64,000 nt of DNA. Source: Epichloe hybrida (Eukaryota > Ascomycota > Sordariomycetes > Hypocreales > Clavicipitaceae). Below are positions 10,282 through 19,551 of this stretch, in pieces; within the stretch, counting starts at the first letter, position 1, and the number at the start of each line of letters is the position of its first letter. The stretch lies in NCBI GenBank assembly GCA_019022495.1, contig JAFEKR010000003.1, positions 1,798,001-1,862,000 of the forward strand. Reading direction: 5' to 3'. Position numbers and translations under genes: made by a program. Under the pieces are notes generated by a model. It did not search any database. It saw only the letters and a list, made by a program, of their open reading frames with translations, and was not told the origin of the DNA.

Positions 10282-11046
10282 GGTGAGAGCGAGATGGGGT
10301 GGGTGGTTGTTGGAGAGAGCCGCGTGGTTGTCCGGGGATGGATGGATGGATGGATGGACGGACGGACGAGATGGATGGATGGACAAGATGGGTGTCAGTG
10401 GATTTTATTCCCATCTCCACAATACATGTATGGAATTCCATGGGTCCAAGTCGATGCGAGACGTCGATTGGATGAAGCCACGCTCAACTTTGTAGCCATG
10501 CTTTTCATGTCCCTCGTGCTCGCTCTTTGTTTTATTGGCTACTCTTTAGACCCCTTTCTAGAACATGGTGAAAGAGCGAGGACAAGTCTATCTGCGGTCC
10601 AAACTTCAAGAGTAATTTGTGCGAGTGAGCGGGAGAAGGCTCATCTGTGTACAAAACAAATAGTATGTATGATTCAGTGCTATTCAACAAGGCTGCGATA
10701 CAGACTGTACCACTTATATCCAGCAGAGACAAACCAAAATATTATGCATGTCCAATAACGCACCCACCCTTAGATAAACCACAAACACACACACAAAACC
10801 CAAACCCCCGCATCAGTCTCCATGTCAGCCTTTTCCTCTATACCTCCTTGTCTGTCCAGCACCACGGGGGAAGGGGGGTATCACAGCACAGTTTCTCAGC
10901 CTTGATGTCAACGTCAAGCAGGTTTCTGTCCCAGATACTCGGCCGGGCCATCTTCATCGCCACGTTCTTGTTTCTTTCCGAGAACCAGGAAAGCAGGAGG
11001 ACCGATGATGAAGTGCCCATGCCTCGGCTGGAAATTCCGCGCCTCT
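10282..11046. other. Intergenic region: methyltransferase promoter and 3' end of the surface-protein gene
   Basis: No gene seen. About 50-100 bp upstream of the methyltransferase start lies a GATG/GACG tetranucleotide run (about 10336-10382). A short CA-rich stretch is at 10779-10798. Confidence 0.75.
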
Positions 11047-12717
11047 TTACAAGAAGAGGAATCCAGCCGCGGCGACGGCAAGCAGAGCCACGCCAGAGAC
11101 GGCAGCAGTCTCAACACCACCACTGACGGCCACGGGGACAGGGCAGTTGTCGCCGCACGTGTCATTGCCGCGAACAGGGACAACACCTGTGGGAGCAACA
11201 TCGGGATTCATCTTGGTCTCCATGCCACAGGGAGGGGGAACTGATGCCGTGTGGTGGCAGGGCTTGTTGCATGGGTTGCTGAGGGTACATTCGTGACGAG
11301 CAGTGAGATTGTGGTTTGCAGGATGGGAACGCTTAGCCGCAGCAGGGACGTAAGGTACCTTGGGTTGACGATAATGAGGAAGGTAATGGATTTTGGTAAG
11401 AATTTGAGTGGGAATGGGAAGATGAGGCTCGTGGTGAGTGTGGGTGCAAACATTTTCACAGGGCCTGACTCGAGTGCAGGTATAGACCTCTGGTTGCATA
11501 GTTGCGGAATCAGTTGGCTGGTCGGTTTGAGTGCCAGTTGGCTCTCCTGTCTGAGTACCGGTTGGCTCTCCTGTCTGAGTACCGGTTGGCTCGCCTGTCT
11601 GAGTACCGGTTGGCTCTCCTGTCTGAATACCGGTTGGCTCGCCTGTCTGAGTACCGGTTGGCTCGCCTGTCTGAGTACCAGTTGGCTCGCCTGTCTGAGT
11701 ACCGGTTGGCTCGCCTGTCTGAGTATCCGTGGGCTGGTCGGTTTGAGTGCCAGTTGGCTGGTCGGTCTGAGTACCGGTTGGCTCGCCTGTCTGAGTACCG
11801 GTTGGCTCGCCTGTCTGAGTACCGGTTGGCTCGCCTGTCTGAGTACCGGTTGGCTCGCCTGTCTGAGTACCGGTTGGCTTGCCTGTCTGAGTATCCGTGG
11901 GCTGGTCGGTTTGAGTGCCAGTTGGCTCTCCTGTCTGAGTATCCGTGGCCGTGGGCTGGTCGGTTTGAGTACCGGTTGGCTCGCCTGTCTGAGTATCCGT
12001 GGGCTGGTCGGTTGGAGTGCCAGTTGGCTGGTCGGTTGGAGTGCCAGTTGGCTGGTCGGGAGTGCTAGTTGGCTGGTCGGTTGGAGTGCCAGTTGGCTGG
12101 TCGGTTGGAGTGCCAGTTGGCTGGTCGGGAGTGCCAGTTGGCTGGTCGGTTGGAGTGCCAGTTGGCTGGTCGGGAGTGCCAGTTGGCTGGTCGGGAGTGC
12201 CAGTTGGCTGGTCGGTGGGAGTGCCAGTGGGAGTCTGAGTGCCAGTTGGATTGCCGGTGTTACTATCGGTAGGATGCGCAGTTGGGGTGCCAGTATTAGT
12301 ATCAGTTTCAGTACCGGTAGGATGTCCAGTTGGCTCTCCAGTATGCGTCCCAGTAGAATGCCAAGTATGATGACCAGAATGCGTAGAATGGCCATCACAC
12401 TTGCACGGGCATTCCGAGCACTCGCTGCACTTTTTTTTCTGCCTCTCTCTTTCTTTGTCGTTTGCTTCCCTCAGGAGCTCGAGAGCCTTCATCCACTCCT
12501 CCGGAGTGGGGACAGGATAAAACCCGTGACCAATCCTCTCAGCGGGAACAGCAGCTTTCACAACATCATTGTCGATCTTGTGATTGCTCAAGTACTCAAG
12601 CTCCTCGACCGAGAAGTCCGGGTTCAAAAAGATCGGACGGTCATCTGAAAGCGGATTCTTGTCTGCCTGAATGCCTTTGAGAAAGGCAGCGACAAGAAGG
12701 ATAGCTTGGGCCTTCAT
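11047..12717 (-). CDS. GPI-anchored surface protein with octapeptide repeats
   Basis: Intronless, 556 aa. Residues 1-18 (MKAQAILLVAAFLKGIQA) form a signal peptide. A charged N-terminal part (about 20-105) ends in the Cys cluster CSECSECPCKCDGH and a His-rich stretch. From about residue 118 to 395 the chain is built from near-identical octads of two kinds, TGTPTDQP-like and TGTQTGEP-like. Then follows a Cys/His part (YTCTRVRPCENVCTHTHHEPH, NPCNKPCHH, CGDNCPVP) and a C-terminal hydrophobic tail AAVSGVALLAVAAAGFLFL after a small-residue site, the layout of a GPI signal. The product is expected in the wall or at the plasma membrane, with the Thr/Pro repeats heavily O-mannosylated. Adhesin-like roles are plausible but unproven; no named family recognised. 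Confidence 0.85.
   Translation of the reverse strand: MKAQAILLVAAFLKGIQADKNPLSDDRPIFLNPDFSVEELEYLSNHKIDNDVVKAAVPAERIGHGFYPVPTPEEWMKALELLREANDKERERQKKKCSECSECPCKCDGHSTHSGHHTWHSTGTHTGEPTGHPTGTETDTNTGTPTAHPTDSNTGNPTGTQTPTGTPTDQPTGTPDQPTGTPDQPTGTPTDQPTGTPDQPTGTPTDQPTGTPTDQPTSTPDQPTGTPTDQPTGTPTDQPTDTQTGEPTGTQTDQPTATDTQTGEPTGTQTDQPTDTQTGKPTGTQTGEPTGTQTGEPTGTQTGEPTGTQTGEPTGTQTDQPTGTQTDQPTDTQTGEPTGTQTGEPTGTQTGEPTGTQTGEPTGIQTGEPTGTQTGEPTGTQTGEPTGTQTGEPTGTQTDQPTDSATMQPEVYTCTRVRPCENVCTHTHHEPHLPIPTQILTKIHYLPHYRQPKVPYVPAAAKRSHPANHNLTARHECTLSNPCNKPCHHTASVPPPCGMETKMNPDVAPTGVVPVRGNDTCGDNCPVPVAVSGGVETAAVSGVALLAVAAAGFLFL
11515..12250. repeat. 24-bp coding minisatellite of the surface-protein gene
   Basis: About 30 copies of a 24-bp unit (one octapeptide each). 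Two blocks can be told apart: a GTCGGTTGGAGTGCCAGTTG-type block at about 12000-12240, with some copies shortened by six bases, and a more uniform CGCCTGTCTGAGTACCGGTT-type block at about 11530-12000. Unit length is a multiple of three, so gains and losses keep the frame. Recent homogenisation is evident in 11760-11880. Confidence 0.92.
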
Positions 12718-13663
12718 CTTGACTAAGTTGAAATTTGAAAAGAGAAAAGATCAGGGAATGATAGAAGGGAAGGGGCAGAATGAATTAAAACAGGTCGAGG
12801 CAACCTAGGAAGAAGGGACTTGCGTGTCGAACCTGGGAGGAAAGAAAACAAGTTGGATTCATTCTGATTTCGAGAAAATAACCTGACTTTATAATTCTGA
12901 GAAAAGGCCAAAATTGGTTGAGCGATGACTGTGCTTCTGCGTGGCCAGAGGAAACTCGGTCGTAGCATTCAGTGGCTGATGAGGAGAAAAGCAAAAACAA
13001 AACAAACAAAAAGCCCCCAAAGATCGTTGCAGAAGTGGAAAAGTTAATTGCGTGTCAAAAGGTTTCAGGAGACACTAAGAAGTGCCATGTGTGAACCGAC
13101 GAGCAGCTTAAGAAAAGCCAAAAAATGCAAGGCCAACTTCATAAGGCAAAGTGCAATTGTCAAGAACGCCACTAACGTTTGCACGTGTCCATTTTTGACA
13201 TGTGCCGGCGTGTCAACTTGAAGCAAACCTTGAAGCCATTGGTCAGAAGAAATCAACATTCAAATTAAGCGCAGAGCGTCAGGAACCTCAACGAAACCTC
13301 GATACTTCGCGGAAGAAGATGGGGAAAATCACGCAAGGTCATCGAACGAGATATGCTTTGACTAGTCATTGGCGTATGTAAAATAAAAGCAAGAGAGAAT
13401 ACGCTGCTGTTGTTCAGATCCAATTTCTGCCTTTGAAAGCCACGGCCAAAAACGACAAGAAGTTTCTCGTAGTGGGAGCCCACGCACCAGAATATGCTCG
13501 CCATTGTTGTTGTGCCCCCTTCTTCGTAGAATATACCATGGCGCATCTCTTCTTGTGTGTTTTCTTGTAGATCGTCGAGCCGCCTTCCGCATGCCAGAGA
13601 CTCTTCTGTTCACATGTGTTAACCACGCATCACCGAGCGCCCTGCGATCTCCGACACGAAACT
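12718..13663. other. Intergenic region: surface-protein promoter and ORM 3' flank
   Basis: No convincing gene in 946 bp. Small minus-strand frames near 13265-13626 lack family features and any conserved splice pattern. The A/G-rich stretch just upstream of 12717 is likely the 5' leader of the surface-protein gene. Confidence 0.7.
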
Positions 13664-14481
13664 CTAATCCTCCTCGGGGGGGCCTGAGAATAGACCGAAT
13701 CGCATTCTGTGGCTCTGTTTGCGCCTGGTTAGCAGGGACAACTTTGTCAGAAAGAAAGAGAGTCGGTCAAGACATGACGACAACGTACAAACGGCAGCTT
13801 GGGGATGACCACGGCCAATACAGCCAGAAAGTTAATAATGAAATAAGCCAGATCATAATGAGTGTAGTGTGTGCTCAGAAGGAACAGCACGATGGGAACG
13901 CTAAGAAGAAACTTCTTGGTCGGCGTGTATTGAGCGCCATTGTCGATTTGCTCCCACATATTCAAATTGTCAAAAGCTCCGCTGTTAAATTCGAACGGGA
14001 CACCACGCACGTAATGAAACATGATGTACGAGCCAAACATGTACGTCATATTCGTTAGCGTCCATGATGTTTCTTGTGATACGCCGGGAATGATGTCGTA
14101 GAAGATTTTGAGAGCGGCGATCAAAACCACGTGAATGGTCCAGGCTCCTATATGCGAGAATATCACGTCAGCAACAGCATCTGATGGCTTTCCCACTCGT
14201 ATGACGAGGCAGGAAAGCATAAAATTCGGATATTCGCATGGAATAGATGCAAGGTGGCTGCCATCGGACAATATTGACTTTGTTGGGTGTGTAAAGGGGC
14301 ATGGTGGCGCCCGCCATCGTCAGGAGAGGAAGAGGGTACCTTTTGCGCTTGTCCAATTGGCATTCAAGTTCGGTAGAGCAGCTTGGTCACTGATCTGCTC
14401 AAGAGTCTCGGGAGGTTCATGGTAGACTTGCAAGATGCTACTGGATCTCCTCCTACGAGATGAGTTATTGCGGTCGGCCAT
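13664..14481 (-). CDS. ORM1: ORMDL family protein, negative regulator of sphingolipid synthesis
   Basis: Three exons, 14481-14340, 14147-13789 and 13714-13664, give 183 aa. Introns are at 14339-14148 (GTACCC, 192 bp, phase 1) and 13788-13715 (GTACGT, phase 0). The joins restore ANWTSAK-GAWTIHVVLIAAL and VVIPKLPF-SHRMRFGLF, both canonical for fungal Orm proteins. Residues 1-20 include RRRRSSSI, the type of N-terminal Ser cluster phosphorylated by Ypk-type kinases in yeast. The core WTLTNMTYMFGSYIMFHYV and the block around NLNMWEQIDNGAQYTPTKKF are intact, with four membrane spans. The protein acts in the ER, binding serine palmitoyltransferase. The first in-frame ATG is at 14481. Confidence 0.96.
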
Positions 14482-15897
14482 ATCTAAGTATGTGTTTCCA
14501 CGACGCGGAGGTTTAGTGCCCGCGTCGTAGGAAACGGTACGCTGAAGGAGAATTGGGGAAGACAGTTTGGCGGTATTGTCGGACACGGGGAGGAGAGAGC
14601 AGGACTAATGTAGTCTAGACGTGTGGCGGGAAGCGGCGAAATCGAGGGCGTCGCGGATTCTCCAAGTTACCGACCACGAACAAGACGGTGGTACGAGAAT
14701 ATGCGGGTGGGTGAGACGGAATATGCCGAATCGAATCGAACCGAGGCTGAGAACGTGAGAAGACGACGACGGCGCCTGTCTTGCAGAATCTGGTGAGCCG
14801 GAGATGTGCAGCGGACAAGACGGCGAAGCCAGAGAGTTGACAGCGTTTTGGGGTGGCCCTGGATCAGGGAACGGTCGTGTGTGCAGGTAGGAGAAAGAGA
14901 GTCGACGGCCTGGGCGGCGGCCCAGTGTATGGATGCCGAGAGTGATTTTGTACGGAGTAAAGGAAAAGGTCGATGGGTGCCTGGACGAGGCGACAGCAGC
15001 GTGCACAGATGGGATGCAGGCGGCGAAAGGTGATGGAACGAGGCCAATGACTTGAATGGTGATGGAGGAACAGCAGAAATGCTGGGGTCGGGGTTCTGAA
15101 GCTGAATGGATGGGCGTTTGGTTCGGTCCAAGGGACGACAGACCGACAGACTCGACAGCGGCGATATCTCTGGCTGTCAGCTGGCGCCAGCTGCTCCTTC
15201 TGTCATCCACTTTCGCCACAACCTACCCTACATGACTCGACTCTGACAGTAGGCAGTCGTCCTGTATGTATGTACATGTAAAATCTATACATATAATAAA
15301 AGCACGCTGGAAAGATTCCGATTCAATGCAATACTTTCTCGAGTTTGGGGATTTCTTTCAAAAAGTCAAGTTACTTTGATAGTTATTTCTTCGTCGATTC
15401 GTGCATCTCCAAGCCTGACCATGGCCGTGTTCAGCGGTAGTTTAATTGCCCGTATGTTCGGGGACCACGAAGGACAAGAGGTGTTCGTGTCACATGCAAA
15501 TTACAATTGATAGCATGAAAATCCCACTTGCAAATTTGAAAATTGCATAACAGAGTGCAATGTACACATGTGGGTCTACTCAAGGCGGGTAACACTCGGG
15601 AAAAAGGTCAGGTTGTGGACATGGTTGCACCTGATTTGCTAAGCATGCATGTGTCTGGGGTCACTTGATGCTACGAGATTATCGCCAGTTATCAGTTCGC
15701 AGACAAGCTCTTCACATGTCTGAGCGACGGCGCCTCAATACACCGACCGACGCTATCAAGAGCCAGCAGCCGCAAGTTGTCCCTTGACCTGACTCTGCAA
15801 AAGGACTGCATAGAACTTTGGCGTGGGAAGCACGCCGTCTCTGCTCAACACATATTTTTGGGCTCCCGCACCGGATTTCCCGCCATCTGCCTCCGAG
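14482..15897. other. Divergent promoter region between ORM and the zinc-knuckle gene
   Basis: 1.4 kb without a supported gene. A minus-strand frame at 14605-15219 is open for 205 codons but contains no ATG and no family feature; it overlaps the expected ORM leader. The right part (15240-15900) has ordinary mixed composition with nothing recognisable. Confidence 0.65.
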
Positions 15898-18030
15898 ATG
15901 AGCATCAAGTTCATTAACAACGATAACGATGCTCCAGGGGACGTCATTAGTATTTCATCAAGCGACAATGCGCTGGATCATGAAGAGGAAAAGGCGCATT
16001 TGACACCTGAAGAAGCAAAAATGGAAGAGGCCGGCAAGAAACAGTCAACACCTGGCCAGAAGCGGCCACGCGAGGATGAGGACGAGTCAGATGGTTCGGA
16101 CGGCTATTCGCCAGCTTCTAACTTTGACGTTGAATCTCCTCCACGCGGTTCCAAGAGGACCAGACTGAGCTCTCGTCCCGTGGATCCCCATTCCCACCAG
16201 GGTTCCGAGGAAGGTGAAGTTGACGAGTCGGATGACGAGCCTAACCCGCGTGCTGCTCTTGAAACTGGCAAAACGGCCTCGGGTTCCGTCCCAAGCAGGA
16301 GTGACGGGCCCGCTCCACCTCGACATCCTGCTGCTGCTGCTTCTTCTTCCTCTGGTGCTGGTGCTGGTACTGGTGCTGGTGCTGGTACTGGTGCTGTTGG
16401 TTCAAAGTCTTCGCTGCCAACATCGAGCCAGATGTCGAGTGTGGAACTGTTGACTGATGATACTGAAACCGACCATCTTGGGCCTTTTGCTGGCTCAACC
16501 ATGCCGTCCGAGTCACCTACCTACACGGCTGGCTCGTCGGCGTTTAAGCTACCAGCTCTATCTCCCAAGAAGCAGGGCTCTTGGTTTGCAAGATTTAAAG
16601 ATTGGGTCCAAGTTCTCTGCCAGAACAATCTCGAGAGTATCTCGGCCGTTACTCCCGCTGTGGCTATGGATGCCTTTGCATTCTACCTCGATCAACACAG
16701 TGGACTGCGACAGGCTAAGAGAAGGGCTGCGAAACAAGCGGCGAAGAAGGTCGAAACATCCCGTACGATACACAATGTAATTGAGTCTCTCAAGTTGAAT
16801 ACCAATGGCACTGGGTCAGCGTCTGAGCCCACTGCAGGGAGTCCCGTCGCAAACCAGAATGGTACAGGGGTGAGCCAAAGCGAAGGGTCAATGGAGGAAG
16901 GACAAGTCGGTAGTGGCGTTACTAAGGACTCTCCACCAGAAATGGCACAAGAATCGCATCAAAATGGAGACACCTCGATCGTGAGGAAGGGCGTTCCAAC
17001 AGGAGAGGAGGAGTTCCAGCAACAAAGAAGATACTTTCCATCCGCCGCGGACGCGAGCAACATGTGCCTCCTGTGCGGTGGCGAAAACCACAAAGCCATC
17101 CACTGCGCTAGGTCCAAGTGCCGTTTCTGTAAAAGCATCGATCACTGGGACTTCTGCTGCCCTAGCATCCAGGAACGGTGCGACAAGTGTCGTCAGCTCG
17201 GTCACCAAACGGCAAGCTGTACAGAAAAGCTTGCGCTCACAAAGGACGAGGGTCTGGCATGTGCATATTGCAACTCGAACGACCATCTAGAAGGCAACTG
17301 CACCGAAGTATGGCGATCGTTTCAACCCGAAGCGCACACCATCCACCCAGTCATTTTTCTGCCCTGCTCTTGTTCTGTCTGCGGTGGCACAGATCATTTC
17401 TCGGGAGATTGCAGAGAGCGTCGAGGCATTTCTGCCAATCCAACTTGGTCACTTCGGAATCGCAACATCTACATAGACCCCAAATGTAACGCACTATCTA
17501 TCGAGGAGATTGCGGGTCCGATTGCCAACCAACGGTCTCTACGCGGTTTTGAAACAAGAACTCGAGGCCATGCACCTCGAACTGCGAATATCGTCCACTT
17601 CTCCGAGAGTGATGACTCCGACGTGGAATTTCTGAGCAGGAGAGCCATAAGGGAACCAAAGGGGGGTGCTGGGCAGATACGGTTATCCAGCAATATCCAA
17701 CTACCGCAGATGATGGACAGTCACAGAGTCAACAACTCCCAACCACGGGCTGGGCAGCCTCCTCTTCCTCCGGGACCGCCACCATCATTGGGAAAATCGA
17801 AGGCCTATCCTCCACCACCGGGCACTCGAGAGTACTCCGGCCAACCTCCGCCTCCTCCGCCTCCTTCTCTGCCACCCAAACCCCCTGCGTCGATGCGAGA
17901 CTACCGCAACGTGCCGCCACCCTCGCAAGGTAGCTCAAATCGACATGGAAGGGAAATCCACCGCGAGCAACGCGGGCGGGGCGCTGGGAGAGGAGGGAGA
18001 GGGGGTAGAGGACGAGGCCGAGCACGATAG
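15898..18030 (+). CDS. AIR1: Five-zinc-knuckle RNA-binding protein, Air1/Air2-like TRAMP subunit
   Basis: Single exon, 710 aa from the first in-frame ATG at 15898. Residues about 389-505 carry five CCHC knuckles: CLLCGGENHKAIHC, CRFCKSIDHWDFCC, CDKCRQLGHQTASC, CAYCNSNDHLEGNC and CSVCGGTDHFSGDC. Between knuckles 4 and 5 is VWRSF (from residue 471), matching the IWRxY motif that in yeast Air proteins contacts the Trf4 poly(A) polymerase. This supports a role in TRAMP, which tags nuclear RNAs for the exosome. It is much longer than yeast Air: a disordered acidic N-terminus with an Ala/Gly repeat, a conserved-looking helical block at SWFARFKDWVQVLC (from about residue 230), a Pro-rich tail and a final RGG/RGR segment likely to be arginine-methylated. 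Confidence 0.85.
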   Translation: MSIKFINNDNDAPGDVISISSSDNALDHEEEKAHLTPEEAKMEEAGKKQSTPGQKRPREDEDESDGSDGYSPASNFDVESPPRGSKRTRLSSRPVDPHSHQGSEEGEVDESDDEPNPRAALETGKTASGSVPSRSDGPAPPRHPAAAASSSSGAGAGTGAGAGTGAVGSKSSLPTSSQMSSVELLTDDTETDHLGPFAGSTMPSESPTYTAGSSAFKLPALSPKKQGSWFARFKDWVQVLCQNNLESISAVTPAVAMDAFAFYLDQHSGLRQAKRRAAKQAAKKVETSRTIHNVIESLKLNTNGTGSASEPTAGSPVANQNGTGVSQSEGSMEEGQVGSGVTKDSPPEMAQESHQNGDTSIVRKGVPTGEEEFQQQRRYFPSAADASNMCLLCGGENHKAIHCARSKCRFCKSIDHWDFCCPSIQERCDKCRQLGHQTASCTEKLALTKDEGLACAYCNSNDHLEGNCTEVWRSFQPEAHTIHPVIFLPCSCSVCGGTDHFSGDCRERRGISANPTWSLRNRNIYIDPKCNALSIEEIAGPIANQRSLRGFETRTRGHAPRTANIVHFSESDDSDVEFLSRRAIREPKGGAGQIRLSSNIQLPQMMDSHRVNNSQPRAGQPPLPPGPPPSLGKSKAYPPPPGTREYSGQPPPPPPPSLPPKPPASMRDYRNVPPPSQGSSNRHGREIHREQRGRGAGRGGRGGRGRGRAR

Positions 18031-19551
18031 TTGGCAGTCAGACAGCCACCAATAGCAGCATATAGCACTATTTGAGGCACAGGGATGGATCATGCCTCGT
18101 GCATGTGTATAGATACAGATACCCAATGACAGGAATTTAACGAGCCCCACGACTGGGCTACTCGATAATGCGACTGTTACACTACCACTATTGATTTGCT
18201 TCGCATCTCTATGTATGTCTCGAAGTGCTCACGTTGGGGCCAATGAGGAGAGCAGGCATATTAGACGGTTCCCTTGCTAAAAAGGTCATCAGATGTTGCC
18301 ATGCACGAATGCTGCGAGGTGCACATGCAGTTTCCACAAGCCAGGGCACGCGAAAACTTGACGAGGAAGTTGCACGAGCGTTGGTCTGCGATGGCGGATC
18401 AGGCAAACGATTGGCAATGACGCACTGTCTCGTTTCAACGCGAAAGAGGAACAGGCCAGGGCTGGATTTAGACACGATGCGAAGACTGCGATTTGCACTG
18501 GTGCGCTGCGGTCGTGCTCATGAAGAGCAGATTAGTCGGTGGCGTTCTGGTTTCTACCACACCGAGAAATTGCATCCGATAATACGGACTACGGACTACG
18601 GACTACGGACTACGGACTACGGACTACGGACTACGAATTACCAAAGCAGTGTTTGTTGGAGATGCAGAATCGCGCCCAGTCGGCCAAAACGGGCGAGACG
18701 GCGCGGCTTCGGGCACGTCGTTATTACGGCCGGCGACGTTGGCGCGTGTCTCTCGCGTCGATACGCGCAGACGCGCAGACGCGCAGACGCGCCGGCGATG
18801 TGATTGGCGACGACAGGCAGGGATCCGTCGCTGCAACTGTCTCCACAATCTCGCACCCCCGCCCCGGGAACTCGACCTCCCACTGGCTCGTCCATCTCGA
18901 GCTTCACAGAAATGCCGCTTCTCCTCCTCCTGCACGGCAGTGCACAGCTGCGACATGCAGGCCAACCAGGCCAACCAGGGCCATCGGCACGCTTCCCAAC
19001 GCGGACGCGACGCAGGACGGAATCAGCCAACCGTTAGGCAAGCTTCCTGCGTCCTGCAGGTTCCTGAGGCTCCGGCGACTCACGAGCCAGCCGTTCTGGC
19101 CTGGTTGGTCGACGATGCAGTTTGCGATGGCGGGAAGAACAAGGGCTCTGTTCTCGGGCGGTGGAAAAGGCGGCGAAAAGAGGCGGAAAGAGGCGAAAAG
19201 AAGGCGGAAAGAGACTGACTGTGAGATTGTGAGGGGTCATGATGCAGAAAAGTCGCTGCTTGGCGGGATATATACGGGCGTTGTCCTGCGCATGGTGTCG
19301 TCCGGGCTGTTATACTTGTACTTTTTTGCATTCATCATATTCTGCCTTTTTGGCCCGGCTTCTCTTGACCCTGGGTTTTGTGTGGTTATTTCCGCATCGA
19401 ATTGCACAACGTCGTGGGAAGGCACAGCAATTACTTCTCAACGACACGCATTTCTATTCTGATACTCTGAAACGACACTCTTCAAGACAACGTTTCCACA
19501 CCCAACTCCCCCCAGTCAGCCAGTCCGCTGGAAGCACGCCACGGGAGAACC
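18031..19551. other. Intergenic region with two short tandem repeats
   Basis: 1.5 kb with no supported gene. TACGGAC x7 lies at 18583-18631. A GACGCGCA-type octamer run is at about 18766-18795, in a GC-rich patch. The final 300 bp are the F-box gene promoter. Long plus-strand frames here follow from the heptamer repeat and the GC-rich patch. Confidence 0.7.
18583..18635. repeat. Heptanucleotide repeat (TACGGAC), 7 copies
   Basis: Seven perfect tandem copies at 18583-18631 plus a partial eighth. The unit is not a multiple of three, so all frames read the same heptapeptide. Confidence 0.95.

Noticed and set aside
11208..12648. Long frames on both strands over the surface-protein repeat
   Set aside because: Shadows of the 24-bp coding repeat; only the minus frame with signal peptide and GPI tail is a sensible protein.
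14605..15219. 205-codon open frame on the minus strand upstream of ORM
   Set aside because: Contains no ATG, no domain, and overlaps the ORM leader/promoter; composition alone explains the openness.
18225..19462. Several plus-strand frames of 190-300 codons
   Set aside because: Generated by the TACGGAC heptamer and a GC-rich patch; no start context, domain or splice support.
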